Of a stretch of DNA of 64,000 bases, positions 1-11,700 are shown piece after piece (the first letter of the stretch is position 1; each line of letters starts with the position of its first letter). The DNA is taken from NCBI GenBank assembly GCA_010645155.1, contig CM021312.1, positions 7,019,489 to 7,083,488 of the forward strand, in the 5' to 3' direction. A program made the translations under genes and the position numbers. The notes beneath the pieces were generated by a model. The model was not told the origin of the DNA and searched no databases. It worked only from the letters and a program-made list of their open reading frames with translations. The stretch is from Tigriopus japonicus (lineage: Eukaryota > Arthropoda > Copepoda > Harpacticoida > Harpacticidae).

Positions 1-461
1 AGTTTCAGAATGACTTCCGAGCACAAAGACAAAAATGGTCATGAAGGCATAATGTAGCTATTTTCAGTGAGAACACTGCCAAAACCATTAACTCGGCCAG
101 GAATACACAAATCTTCTTCGCCGTCGCTTTTAGTTTGAACGATTTCACAAGATAATAGATATTTCCGCTGGAGATCTCTCTTCTTTTGGGGTTGATTTTG
201 ACAGCTTAAGAGAGTTTGTGACTTTCGTGACCCAAAAGGTTTGTACCTCTTGCTCTTTGCTGCAAAAAAGCAATAAATGCTCAAGAGCCATAACTTACAG
301 CAAATGGCGTGATTTAGACAAGCATCCGCCGAAAAGAAAACTCTTCATTAGAGAATTCAAACTTCGAGCCAACAAAAAAGTAACATCACCTCGTGATTTA
401 CATATTCTGAGGTGAGGTGAAAAGCACATCTGGACTGATTTAGGAGATGGTTTTGCTTTAA
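1..461. other. non-coding edge of the window
   Basis: No supported gene. Open frames here are short, and none resembles a known family. If Myo18 continues to the left, as its missing rod requires, this stretch is intron or intergenic DNA of that locus. Confidence 0.4.
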
Positions 462-620
462 CTTTGGTGTAAACAACAAAGACTTGATGATGATGGGAAC
501 AAATTTATTCCAATCAAAGCCGAACTGGATGAAAATAAGCGTAAGGGCTTAGTCAATGTGCTTTTGGTGAAAGATCACGATGTTGAGAGTGATTCGGAGT
601 TTTCGCCGAGAAAATTGTAA
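462..620 (+). pseudogene. short protein-like fragment, unassigned
   Basis: After an in-frame TAA, an open stretch runs to a TAA at 618-620. It reads as an acidic, lysine-rich peptide: three Asp from base 486, then GNKFIPIKAELDENKR, and an end at SEFSPRKL. The composition looks like protein rather than random AT-rich DNA, but no ATG starts it and no strong acceptor precedes it (a weak AG follows CAACAA near 480). It could be a terminal exon of a plus-strand gene or a decayed insertion. I do not recognise the family. Confidence 0.2.
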
Positions 621-1176
621 TCCCATTAAAAGTGACTCTCCCGAGTAGGCCTAGGTTCATTTTAAAATACGTACGGAGTACGTAGAGTAGAATTCTGATC
701 GTTTGACGGAGGCAATGTGTGAGAAGTTCATAATTTTCACTCGTTCTCTCGGCATTTCAACCATCTTGAATGCATCCATCATCTCAATTTTCTATTCCAA
801 GTTGGCAAACACCTCTTTAGATTGAGAAGACTGCGTCAGAAACTCAATAACCTACATTTATTTGCACTACATTGTGCAGTATTGTATCCTACAGAACTGT
901 ACGAAGTCAATGCTGGCCGTGAGTCGCTTCTTTTGAGCTTTGTTTTTGACCATTTGTTCACAATTTGTCTTACAAAGAAAGGGTCAGCGAGCGAGGACAA
1001 GACAACACATGCTGTCCTCAAATGTCGACACCTTCTTTTTCGTCAAGTGGCCCACCTGATGAGATCGGCTGAATGAGGAAACGGCAACGACACAATGTCG
1101 AAAAATAGCGGCAATTTCTCACGACCCTGGATGTTTTTCGTGAAAAAACTAAAATCGGCTCTCATAGGTGTCGTAC

Positions 1177-3621
1177 CTTGTTATTGGTGGTGGTGTTATT
1201 AATATTGTGTGGAGTGCATTGTTCACTCCTGGATGAATCTGGCAACGCCTTTGTGCCATTGCGTACACTGAAGTCACCAATTGTTGTTTCATCCGGACGA
1301 CTCTCCACTAACAATCGGTGTGGTTGGTCATTGAATAGTATTTCCTGACAACCAGCGTCCTTTTCATGGTCATCTAATCTATCATTACACATGCTCATTT
1401 CACCATTGTTTTCAGATTCATGACTTTGAGTTACGACTTTCGTTGGCCTTCCATGGTCAATGGTGATAATTTTCATCTCCAAGCTTTGGCTTATTTGGCA
1501 CAATTCATTCAAACACTCCATTCCACCCGAATCATCAAAGTTTGAGTAGATCACATTGGATTGGGTTTTCGGCCCTGGATCTGGCGGAGGCTGGTAAAGT
1601 TCCTTCAACTTGTTGAGAGCTTCTTTTCCATTTTCTTTGTGTTCCAAGAGCATCAGCTCCTTACGAGCTTTTCGCTTGGTTCTTGGAGATGGCACAGGAA
1701 TTGGTTTAGGGGCACTCACAACAGGAGGTTTATGACTAAAAGATCCAGCATAGGTCACTTCAGTGAACACACCATGATTGAGATCGGGTTCCTTAAGAAC
1801 AGGAACAGAGGGAGGAGGAGGAGGAGGCGTTGCTGTTGGGGTCCTTCTCTTTTTGGGCGGAACGGGAGGAGGTTGAGCATCTGAGGCCGCTTCTAGTTTG
1901 GAAATGATCTCTTGGACGGAATGACGAACTTCTTCACTATCACTGCTATTCCGATGCTTTTCCAGTAGACTGATAAAGGCTTCGCTTTGCGATCCAATCG
2001 AACTCCGGGGAGTTTGGATGTCAGTGAGGGTGTCTTGAGTGAAGCTGATCATTTGAGAGATGTACTGATCCAGGACATCAATCTCGGTGTAACTAAGATC
2101 CTTGGAATCATTTGAAGAAGGATTGGAAAGCCAGGAGTTGATCTTTTCCGCACTCATAAGGCTGATTTGACTTAGATGACTGGATCGTGCCGACGAAGGG
2201 CACTTTGTCGACGTATCGTCATCGTCGGTGTCACCGCAACCTTTCTTTGCTTCACAGTTCTTGACAAGGCCGTGGATTGGGTTGGAAAAGAGGTACTTCT
2301 TGATCTCTGTTTCGCCTTTTCCACTTGGTTCGGATTTGGGACTCGAGCTTCTCAGTGTAGACGCTTTGGCTTTGATTTTGTCGATGCAAGTGCTCGTCAA
2401 TGACTTTGAGGTCCTTGTTTGCGTCGAGGTCTTTTTGCATTTGGTTTCTTTCCGTTCCGCGGGAGTAGTTTTGGATGTTGGGGTAGGAATGGAGGTGGTT
2501 TTGATTGAGCTGGATACGTTTTTGCCCGATTTGTCAATATTTTGGTTGCTTGACTTCTTCCGATTGGTTCTTAAGCTTGCCTCACTGCACATGGAGGATT
2601 GTCTTGATCTGGGAGTGGGTGTTCCAGACTTAATTGGTGAAGTAGAACCTTTCGTCTCAGACGATAGGGAAGTAATCGACGGCGACCTGCTTTTGATAGA
2701 ACTAGCTTTTGAGGGACTCCGATTGTCATCGGTTCGATGATGGGAAAGCCCGGTATCAACCCTGGCCTGAATATTTCTGAGTTTGACGTTGGCATTGGCC
2801 GACTTGAAGGTCTGTACAAAAGTCTTAGGGCCAACAATACTCGGCTCTTTTGACTGTTTCGAATTGAGTTTCGCGTTTTGGGGAGGCACTGATTGTCTCC
2901 TTTCCAAAGTGGACGAAGTGATTGATTTCACATTGGGTTTGCTCTGATTGTTCAGAGCTTGAACGATAGATGGTGATTGCACTTGTAATGGCTGAATTTT
3001 GTTCAACGTCTTTGACTGCTTTATAGACTGACTACTTCGACGAGGCAAGGTCTTGGAATTACCCATCTTGGCCTTTTTGGGCACAGGAGGTGGAAGTGTT
3101 GAAGTGTATTTTAAGGGTGGTGGGGGTCTAGGAGGGGGTGAACCCCCACTCCTATTCGATATGTTAGACCCGGTAGATACAACACTTTCACGTTTATAAG
3201 CCTTGGGTGGAGAAGGTCGAGGCGGTGTGGTGGATTTCCGATCCTTGATCGTGGCCTCTTCAGAGCTCGAGCTTCTCCTCATATTTTGGAATCGAGCTGT
3301 TCCCATGTCCAGAGAGGCGCCTTTTTTTGGCATCCTCTTGACTTTTCCACCACCCATCTGGGAGGTTTTGAACATCCTGTAGATGGTTTGGGGTGGTCGA
3401 TTGCCATCATCGTCCAATGAGGATTCGGTTCCTGGGTTCGAGGCTCCATCAGAGTCACTTAACGTGAAATAGCCCGGAGAATCTGCTCGGGGAGAGGATG
3501 CCTTCTTAACATCCTCTGATTTGGGCGAAGCCTGAGAACTGAGATCAGTTCCAGGATCACTTAACACTGGTGGATTGTCAGTGGGTGGAGACCCAGCTAG
3601 GAACATGATGCCTGGAGCCAT
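1177..3621 (-). CDS. Ser/Pro-rich disordered protein, large exon (family unknown)
   Basis: One uninterrupted frame of about 815 codons. The first ATG is at 3621 (MAPGIMFLAG). An open frame upstream to 3645 has no ATG. The product is very rich in Ser, Thr, Pro and Lys, and holds several polyproline clusters of the PPPPxPxKK type (near residues 170-190 and 590-610) that would suit SH3, WW or EVH1 partners. Short helical stretches include one near ARKELMLLEHKENGKEALNK. The frame stops at 1162, but a donor AAG|GTACGA at 1177/1176 in phase 0 suggests splicing to an exon left of the window. A possible phase-0 acceptor (CAACAG at 3628) lies just before the ATG, so this could be an internal cassette. 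It is on the same strand as Myo18 and 1.9 kb beyond its last visible exon. It is either a separate cytoskeletal-adaptor-like gene or an alternative exon of Myo18. I do not recognise the family. Confidence 0.6.
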
Positions 3622-3645
3622 ATCTGACTGTTGAGCTCTCCACAA

Positions 3646-4857
3646 AAATAATAATAATCACAATCAGTTTCTAGGCCACCACTTTCCGAAGTCAATGAGA
3701 TGTAAGTCTAGGCCGATGAGCGAGCGAGTGTCCGTTCACCGAGTCTTTCTCAATCCTCCCTCATGCTTCCCCATCTTTTCGTTCTGAAGTTCACTTCAAC
3801 AAGACGGTGCAACGAGATAAAAGTCACAAGTTTTGCCAAATCTAAAGGCAAGAAGAGTTGATCCAAGTGGGGAGGATTGTTGTAGAACACGAGCTTCACT
3901 TAAGAAAAAGATGAATGCACATTAACTTTCCTCTCTCCCTGGCTCTCCCAAGGTATTCACGATTCACAAGTGGGGAATAGATTACTCCTCTCTCCCTCAC
4001 CCCTCGGTAGAAAACGAGCTACTGGAATAACATGGAACCGGTTCCTGTTCCCTCTTTTCACTCAGGGGTCATCGTCACACCGAAACGGTCAGGGGAGCCA
4101 GGGGAAAGGGATTCAATTAGGGGACTGGCGCGAGGGGGGTCGGGGGGAAGTGGACAAATCGTGGTCCATGGAATCACGTAGACTGACATTAAAGGCCAGT
4201 GAAACGGAATCTAGATCCACTTGGAAGCACTTTCATCCACTGTTGTCATTCCACAACTGGCATGGTTGAGCGAAAAAAAATTCAAACGTGCGACAGCTTC
4301 GAAACATTGCATTTCGAGCGTGATTGCGAAGACCACATCACTCCCGACAGTGGTTTTACTGTAGTTTCCCCCACTTCTCTCTCTCTCGGATCAGGTATAG
4401 AAGGGTACTACATACGTAGAGAGCGAGAGAGGGAGAAGAACCAGCGCTTCGCTTCCCCTGTGAGAAAATTGTCCACCGCGTGAGGCCGGCAAAAAGCGCA
4501 TTCAAACTTCTTTTGAAGCAAATCAACATCACAGAAAAGAGGGCAGCGAGATCATTTGTCAGGTCATTAGACCTGATTGATCATTTAGTTGAATCACGAC
4601 GGCATGTGCCAAGAAGGACTTTGATGTCTAAGCAGACTCTTATGCGTTCTAAATGCTTTTGGAGGAGCTCTTGTTTGTTTTATGGCACACAACTCGGTGT
4701 GGATTCAAAAGCCGACTCAATGTGGAACAAGGTCAGAAGTGAAGAAGAGCTTGTCCTCGTTGGAAAGTTCCAATCCATCATAACAATAGCTCTACTAAAG
4801 TGACGTTTACTACCTACCTAGTAGGAATCAGGACCATATTTGGGTCATTACTCTACC
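3646..4857. other. non-coding, GAGA-rich stretch
   Basis: No convincing gene. The stretch contains CT/GA-rich runs near 4376-4390 and 4418-4436 of the kind bound by GAGA factor in arthropod promoters. It could be the promoter region for the minus-strand Ser/Pro-rich exon at 3621, or simply intron of Myo18. Short open frames on the plus strand show no family resemblance. Confidence 0.35.
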
Positions 4858-5440
4858 ATGTCCAAGGACCTTGAAACGTTGGTCACGCCTTTGTACAAAC
4901 AAATGAATCGCTTCGTGATCGAATTCTCCAACCACATTAAGAAGCGTTAAGCTTAATGAATCGACCTACGAGCTGCCAATTGAATGGCTTTGTGGAATGT
5001 CTCGCAAATGAAAGAACCACCTCTCTTCTCACAAATCACAAGATGATCAAAGAGCTCGTGTTGCGAAAACGAGGAGATCCCAAAACTGCTCGAGCAGCAA
5101 GGCTCGATTGACGAGAAGAAGCAGAAGCAGCAGAAAAAGATCCTTAAATGGTACCCCTCCAAATTGCGAAAAGACAGACAGGCATTCCTTCATCTATTCT
5201 CCAACTGGATCGCCTTGTCCCGGTTGTTGGCGTACTACATTTCTCGCTTTGTGGAGATGAAAATGGCATCATGATTGCGTTCAAAACGTATCAAGGCGAT
5301 GGAGTGAATGAAGAAAGACCCACTTGAAGTGCCAGGAAAGTGATTCTCTAATTCCTATTTTTGAACCTGAGCTCATTGCTGGGATGATTGTCGAGTGTCT
5401 AACGGCTCGTTTTGCCAAGATAAATTGGCACCAAAATTAG
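4858..5440 (+). pseudogene. decayed coding sequence, several frame breaks, family unknown
   Basis: Successive short stretches in changing plus-strand frames read like pieces of one soluble protein. The first is an ATG at 4858 (MSKDLETLVTPLYKQMNRF) ending at a TAA near 4950. Later come pieces containing CQLNGFVECLANERTT, QKKILKWYPSKLRKDRQ and LIPIFEPELIAGMIVECL, the last ending at TAG 5438-5440. Stops or frame changes fall about every 100 bases, with no GT-AG junctions that would explain them, so an old pseudogene fits best. It lies antisense in the tract between Myo18 exon 9 and the Ser/Pro-rich exon. I could not place the family. Confidence 0.35.
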
Positions 5441-5566
5441 GCAAGACCGACCGAGCAAGCGCAAAAACTTAATTTGACTAAGTCCCACGTTTTCCAGTAG
5501 GTTTCCTCTTGCACAAAATGGCTTCTTTTTCGCTGCTAATCTCTGAACTTTTGCCACCGTTATTAC

Positions 5567-5782
5567 CTGAGTGTTTCCTAGTCTGGCTGTCGATTTATCA
5601 AGGTCGATGTATTCCAAAAGGCTCGCCACAGCCTCTTTCATCTCACTAAGAGTGGGCTGGATTTTCATGGCATTCTCATCACCAAGAGTGCGGAATTTTC
5701 TCCAAAACTCACTATAGTTCATGCTCTCAGGGAATCCATTCTTGTGCAAACGCACTGCATCCAAGATCTGAGCTCCTCTCAA
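5567..5782 (-). CDS. Myo18: Myo18 exon 9: distal motor, converter start
   Basis: Encodes 72 residues beginning LRGAQILDAVRLHKNGFP, the class XVIII counterpart of the LRxxGxLEAIRIxRxGFP segment. Acceptor ATTGCAG|TTG is at 5783 and donor CAG|GTAATA at 5566. Both boundaries are phase 0. It ends at RLGNTQ, just where the VFFRAG strand of the converter should follow. That next exon is not in the window. Confidence 0.88.
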
Positions 5783-8700
5783 CTGCAATGGATGGAACAA
5801 AAAGAGTTTTTGAATGTTCCAATTGAAGGGAAGTCCCCGGTCTCATTAATTACCTGAGATCGAACCAAAGGCACATTCATGAGGATGTCCTCGCTGACGT
5901 TAGAAGGGGCATTTCCGTTCATTTTAGCAGTGTTCAATCCTCCTTTGACATCACAGAGTCCGGCATTATGCTGAGGAATGAAACAATGGACGAACTGGGA
6001 TTTGGTCCGTCGCAATTGTTCCATCAAAGTATCCACTTGGAACTTGACTTGGAGCGCCACGGAATGTCGTTTCATGCCCATTTGACCACCGGTGGTGAAA
6101 CCTCTTCGGATGGATGAAGCTCGTCTCAGGGAGTGATTTCCCTCTAAACCAGCAATCGATCCGGAGACTGAAGCGGGTCCAGGACCACGAGAAGCGCAAA
6201 ATAATTCCGATATGGGCTTTCTGGAATGACATTCAATTTTTATTTATTATAGTACGGACCATTCTTAACATCAGAATTGATGATAAGAGAGTAACGTTGG
6301 GGGATTGATGGAAATGAATACATTTAGTTGATAAGTTAGTTCAATGAAATTATAGCTCGAGTTTCATTTGTGGTGTCTCAGTAGGGATTATAAACTACTT
6401 TTTTCTTTGTTTACAACATTCATTTGGTTCATATCATGTTTTTATGGTTCTTAACCGGAATTCTTATATCCAACTTTCGTTGCGATTCTATTTCCGAACT
6501 TTTTGGACAATTTGTTGATGATGGAACGAAGGGCTTTGCCTGCACTAGATAGAATGGTCTTTGACAGCAAAATCAAACATTTATTTCTTGGTCCAAAAAC
6601 CTCTAATACTTATTTCCCATGATTTTTTTGAATGAGCAGCTTTCCAACGTCGAGCACATAAGCCATATCAAGTTTAAGGCGATTATGCGGGTAAATAACT
6701 TTTTGTTCTCAACTGATTTCGGTTTTGTTTAGGAACCCTTTTGGTCAATTACTTATTTGAATCAATCAAAAACTTGTCTTTCTTTTATAGAATTTTCAAT
6801 TTTCAAGTAAGGTTCTCATTTCTAATGTTTAAATCATCGCCAAGTTTGTATTAGATTCATCAACTTACAATGACGAATCTTGAAGTTGCATGGAGGCCGC
6901 TTTGACGGCTCCATCCTCTCGAGAGGCTTGAAGCCAACCACTGGCGTTGTATAATACCGGGTTGGTTCCTTGGAAATGTTGGAGCACAAACTGCTTATCG
7001 GTCGGACCTTTCTTGAGTAGGTCTTCGCAACCTCTCTGATTGTACTGAAGCAAGAGCCGCTCAACAAAGGACTCATCCGTGGCCCCTGGAAACAGAGCTT
7101 CCTCATCTAGAAGCCATAACAGCCCTCGCCGATCAGCACTGGCCAAATTAGATTGGGACACTCGGGTTCCAGCCTGCTTGTCGATGAGAGCGACCAAAGG
7201 AGCGGGGGTTGGAAGTTCGTCTAGATCATCTAGATCACAATCCAGCTTCTCTTGGACGTATTTTTCATGCAGGGAACTGATTGATCGTTCATGGAACATC
7301 AGTTGGAGACGCTCTTGGACGTAGTTGTGGCAGAGGTCCTCGAAGGTTCCGCCTTGATATCGGCCACAAGTGGACGAGTTTTGGAAGCCAGGAGCGTCCA
7401 CCACCAAGATTGAATTATGCGCTGTCACGTTCGTTGAAATGGCCCTAAACGAAACAAAGTGGGTTTAAAGACAAATATACAAATCAAAAATACCATAATA
7501 GAAGGTCTACGAGGGATAGCTAATTTTTCTAGATCATTAAAATCATTACCTAAATGGACTGTTCCACAAAAAATTGCCAAAGGAAGGATCATAGTCTTAC
7601 TTACACTTTGGGATTGTGCAATTTAAATTAACTATTATAAACTGATAGAAAACTCGTACAGAGGCCACATAATTAAGACGTTTAAGTCAATATTTTGTTG
7701 GTTATTTTTTTCCTTTGCACGTCATCCTTGCTTCATTTATATCGATTTTTCATTTGATAGTAAATTACAAATTGTACTTGATCAAAAGTGTTTTGTGGAA
7801 AATTTTGAAGACCGATCTCGAACTATTTTATTGGTCATGATTATTTGTATCGAAATGAAAAAAAAAATTAGGATTTCTCTCTTGACCTTCTTCATCCAAT
7901 TTCATAATAAATTTACCTGTTAATCATGAATACTAGGGCGTTAAAGGTGTCCTGATAAAGGCCCATGACAAATGCCTCAAGGGATTCGATTCCGTCCGGC
8001 AAATTCGCGGAATCCTTTTCGGTGGATCGCAATTTCCGATTCAATGTCGACGAACTCGTGTTTCCTTGGAAAATGGATCTCGCAAGTTCATCCACAGTGG
8101 TGCCCAAACATTCAGCCGCTCTTTGAGCGGCTTCTGGACGGGCAAATTGGGTCTTGCCCAAGTTTCCACGGGCCACCGAGGCCACGCCCAAGTGATAAAT
8201 AGCAGCCAATACGGACCAAAGAACAAAGGATTCTTGTGGAGTTATTTTCATGATCGTGATCGCGGTACAAATGCGTCCCCAGGCAGCCGCAGCTTGTGTT
8301 TTGTCTTCCGTCTGTAAATATCCAAAGGCGAAATCCTTGAAACACCAATAATCTCAAGAGAAAATTCAACGTCCTCAACTCTTACCCTAGATAATGGAGT
8401 CATGAACAAATTGGGATCGCTTAGGTTGTCTAAATGCAGTTCTAGTCTGGTTTGGGTATCGAGCCCAGCCAGCATTTGATAAAAGATATTGAAATTAGGC
8501 TCTCCATCGGGGCGACGAACCACCCGTGATTTCTCTAAAAGCATGGTTTGCAAAGACGCCGAAGCAATTTGGCCTGATGGGTCAAAATCAATACTGAAAA
8601 GCGAGCTGAATCGGGTGGCATTGGCATTAATAATGGTCCGGGTGTTGCCGAATGCCTCAAGAAGGGTCGAGATGGCTTGGACACAATCTGGAGTGAACAA

Positions 8701-11700
8701 GCCCGATTTGGGTTTGTTGGTCGACACGGCAAAATAGTGCAACACATGTTTCAGATTGACGGTTTTTCCGGATCCCGATCGACCCATAAGGACAATGGAT
8801 TGGTCTTTCCGGGACAAAAGCATATCTCGATGGGCTGTGGCCGCCACCGTGTAGATATGGGGTGGCATATCCTCGATTTTGCACTCTTTAAACATTTCTA
8901 TCACCTGAAAATGAAATTGGATAGACATTTTAAGTAAAAAATTCAAGATCAAAAAGGGGAATGAAGGATCCTACTTTATCGGAGTAAATGGACAGGGGTG
9001 CCATGGGATTGATGGCGATGATCGTGGGTCCGGCAAAAGTGTGGATAAGACTGTTTCCATAACGTTGCCGAAGGGTGTGAAGAGCAGATGATTCGTTCAG
9101 GTATCGCAATTGGGCCAAATCTTCGACTTTGTCGAATCCAGTAGGGTTAGCTCGTTCCACGTCGTCCTCTTCAACCTGGAAGAGATCCGAAAAGTGCTTG
9201 GAACAGATACGAAAAGTACTTAATACAGTTAATCGTCAACACACGCCGGTATGTTTTTTTTTCGACAAATTAGCGTTTGGGATTTTTTTGTGCAAATTTT
9301 AAAGCTTCAAAGACCGATGTTCTTGATCAGTGGCATTTTAGAGCGTAATCATTGAATTATTTACTTTTGCGATGACTAAATTGTTATCGACATGCTAACG
9401 AATTTTCTTTGTTAACGAATTTTCCTTCAGTCTTGGTACTACACTTGGGCAAAAAAAAGACCATTTACGGTCTTTATGGTAAACAACGCAAGAATGAAAG
9501 AAGATAAAAATTCAAAATAGTCGAAATTAGAAATGTATTTATCATTAAAACATGCTTAATTTATTAGTAACAAAATAAATTTCCCTTTAAATGCGTAATT
9601 TTTCCGAAAATATAATAATTAAACAAAAAAAACTCGTCATGTAATTACGCCTTAGGCATATATTTTATAAATTTTTCTCACTTTTCATCTATCCAAATTC
9701 AAGTGCAAAAAGTACCTCAATGATGTCCCCGTTGTAGTCCAATTGAACTCGAACTTTGCCTTCTGGAACGTCTCCATCATCTTTGAGTAATCCAGCAGCG
9801 GCAAATCCATCTTTATGAACCAGCCACACTCGCTCCGCCTCCAGAAACGCCTTCTCGCTGGCCAACTGCTCCTCGGATTTAGCCTGAAAATAAACATAGA
9901 GAAAGAGGGTGTGGTTAAGCTCAGAAGAGGTCATAACATGAACATCACAATTTCGGAGAGAAGTACGAGATCAAATTTCAATCGAGAAGCAAGCTTGCCA
10001 TTCTATTTTTCATCGCCCAGTTTCAAAACGTTATTCGAGATCTTCAAGTGGCTTTCTAACATGAAACAATGCGTGATAATTCCTCAGGTGTTAGTTCATG
10101 TGAAGTCTCTTCCAAGACCTGAGCCATGATCTTCCCTCTGATCATCCAAAACTATCTTAAAATCGAGTCTTGCTTCTTAAGTTGTGTCACTTTCGTAATT
10201 GCCTTGGTTTTGGGACCATGGACGGGATTGCAGATTGCATTAATGGATCACGAATACCAAACCAAAGTCCTTCTGGCTCTCTGCTCCACTTTCTACATTG
10301 TCAATCTATTCCTACTGAATGAACCGGGATCTCTGGGAAAGCAAGGTCTTTGGTTGATTTCGTTTAATCTATTTCTTTTGGGTCATTGGATCCATTTGGT
10401 CCATTATGAAACAACTTGGACCAATCCCAAATCCAAATCCGAGCTCTTCAGCCCAATGGTGGTGATAACCGTGATCTCGGCGATTGTCCAAAGCCCACCC
10501 ATCATGGTTATGATCCATAGGGCGTGTTGTCGTGTGTGATGTCGGCCCATCCTCCGCAAACCCGATATCGAATTAAATCAAGACATGAATTCTAAAGACA
10601 GCCAATGTTCAAGACAAGTTCGAGCCCACGTCCAATTTGAGCATGCCACACCTACGATAATTCATGGACTTCTTGACAGCATACCTTCCTTAAAACAGGA
10701 GCAAACAGGATAATAAGCCAACATACACGTCAAGCATTCCATGGCGAGTCGTGTTAAAAAACACCCAAAAGCCTCAAATTTAGTTGTAAATTTGGCAATA
10801 AACGAAATCTTTCAAACTGTCTTCCATCTAATATTGGATTGGCAGTGGGTGTAATGACTGGACAGATTCGCTCAAAAATCGTGCTTCCATCCAAGTTGAA
10901 GCACAGAACGAATACTTCGGTTCATATCGAGGGAGATACGGTATAAATGAGATGATGTGCCTTGTCAAAAAGTCAATTAGTCGTTCTCATGAGGCCGAGA
11001 AGCTCTTTGACACCCCCGTGGTTGGTTGGCTTGATCGGTTTTGGGTTGTTCAATGTCGTCCGTGAGGAACTTTAAATTGATATTTTCAAACTTCCTTCTT
11101 CATCTCGCAAGATCTTTCTCATCCAGCGTTTTCAGAGGGGTTGTAAATCAACCGCGCTCAAAGCCATCTTCACCCTTTTGGAGGGTAAAAAATCCAACCC
11201 AAGAGAGGCATGCATAATGGAGAAAGTGGTTACTAACGACTTGTGTGCTTAATGCTTTCCTTTGTCCAATTGGAATTACCATTCGCGACACGCAGAGGTT
11301 TCTGGGTTGCTATTTGCGTTACACATACTATGTACCTCATTAGCCGAGACCGAAAAATAGTGGTTTCGGTCATTACGGACATGTGCAGAGATTGCTCGGG
11401 AGACACATTTCTTCGTTTCCAAGAACGTCAAATTGGACGAGGAAGACCATGGATCACGTGGCAGTATTTGGTCATTGTCATGTCGTTTTCCAGGCACCAC
11501 AATGAATAAGGTTTGACTGTACCACTTGCCAGACATAGTATAGATGTTGAAAGAGACCTGACAAATAATTGCTCTGCTCACTTTCACTTCATTTTACGTC
11601 TAGAATGCACAATAACATTGTTTAAGGTGTTTTAGTTTTTATCTTGAAAAAATGTGCGAATCCCACCAAGCAATGAAGATAGCGAGATTGCCAGTCTCCA

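Noticed and set aside
2176..2740. Plus-strand frames inside the Ser/Pro-rich exon
   Set aside because: They are antisense shadows of the long minus-strand frame.
5399..5566. Read-through of Myo18 exon 9 into the following 55 codons
   Set aside because: The donor CAG|GTAATA is good and the read-through sequence does not match the VFFRAG end of the converter.
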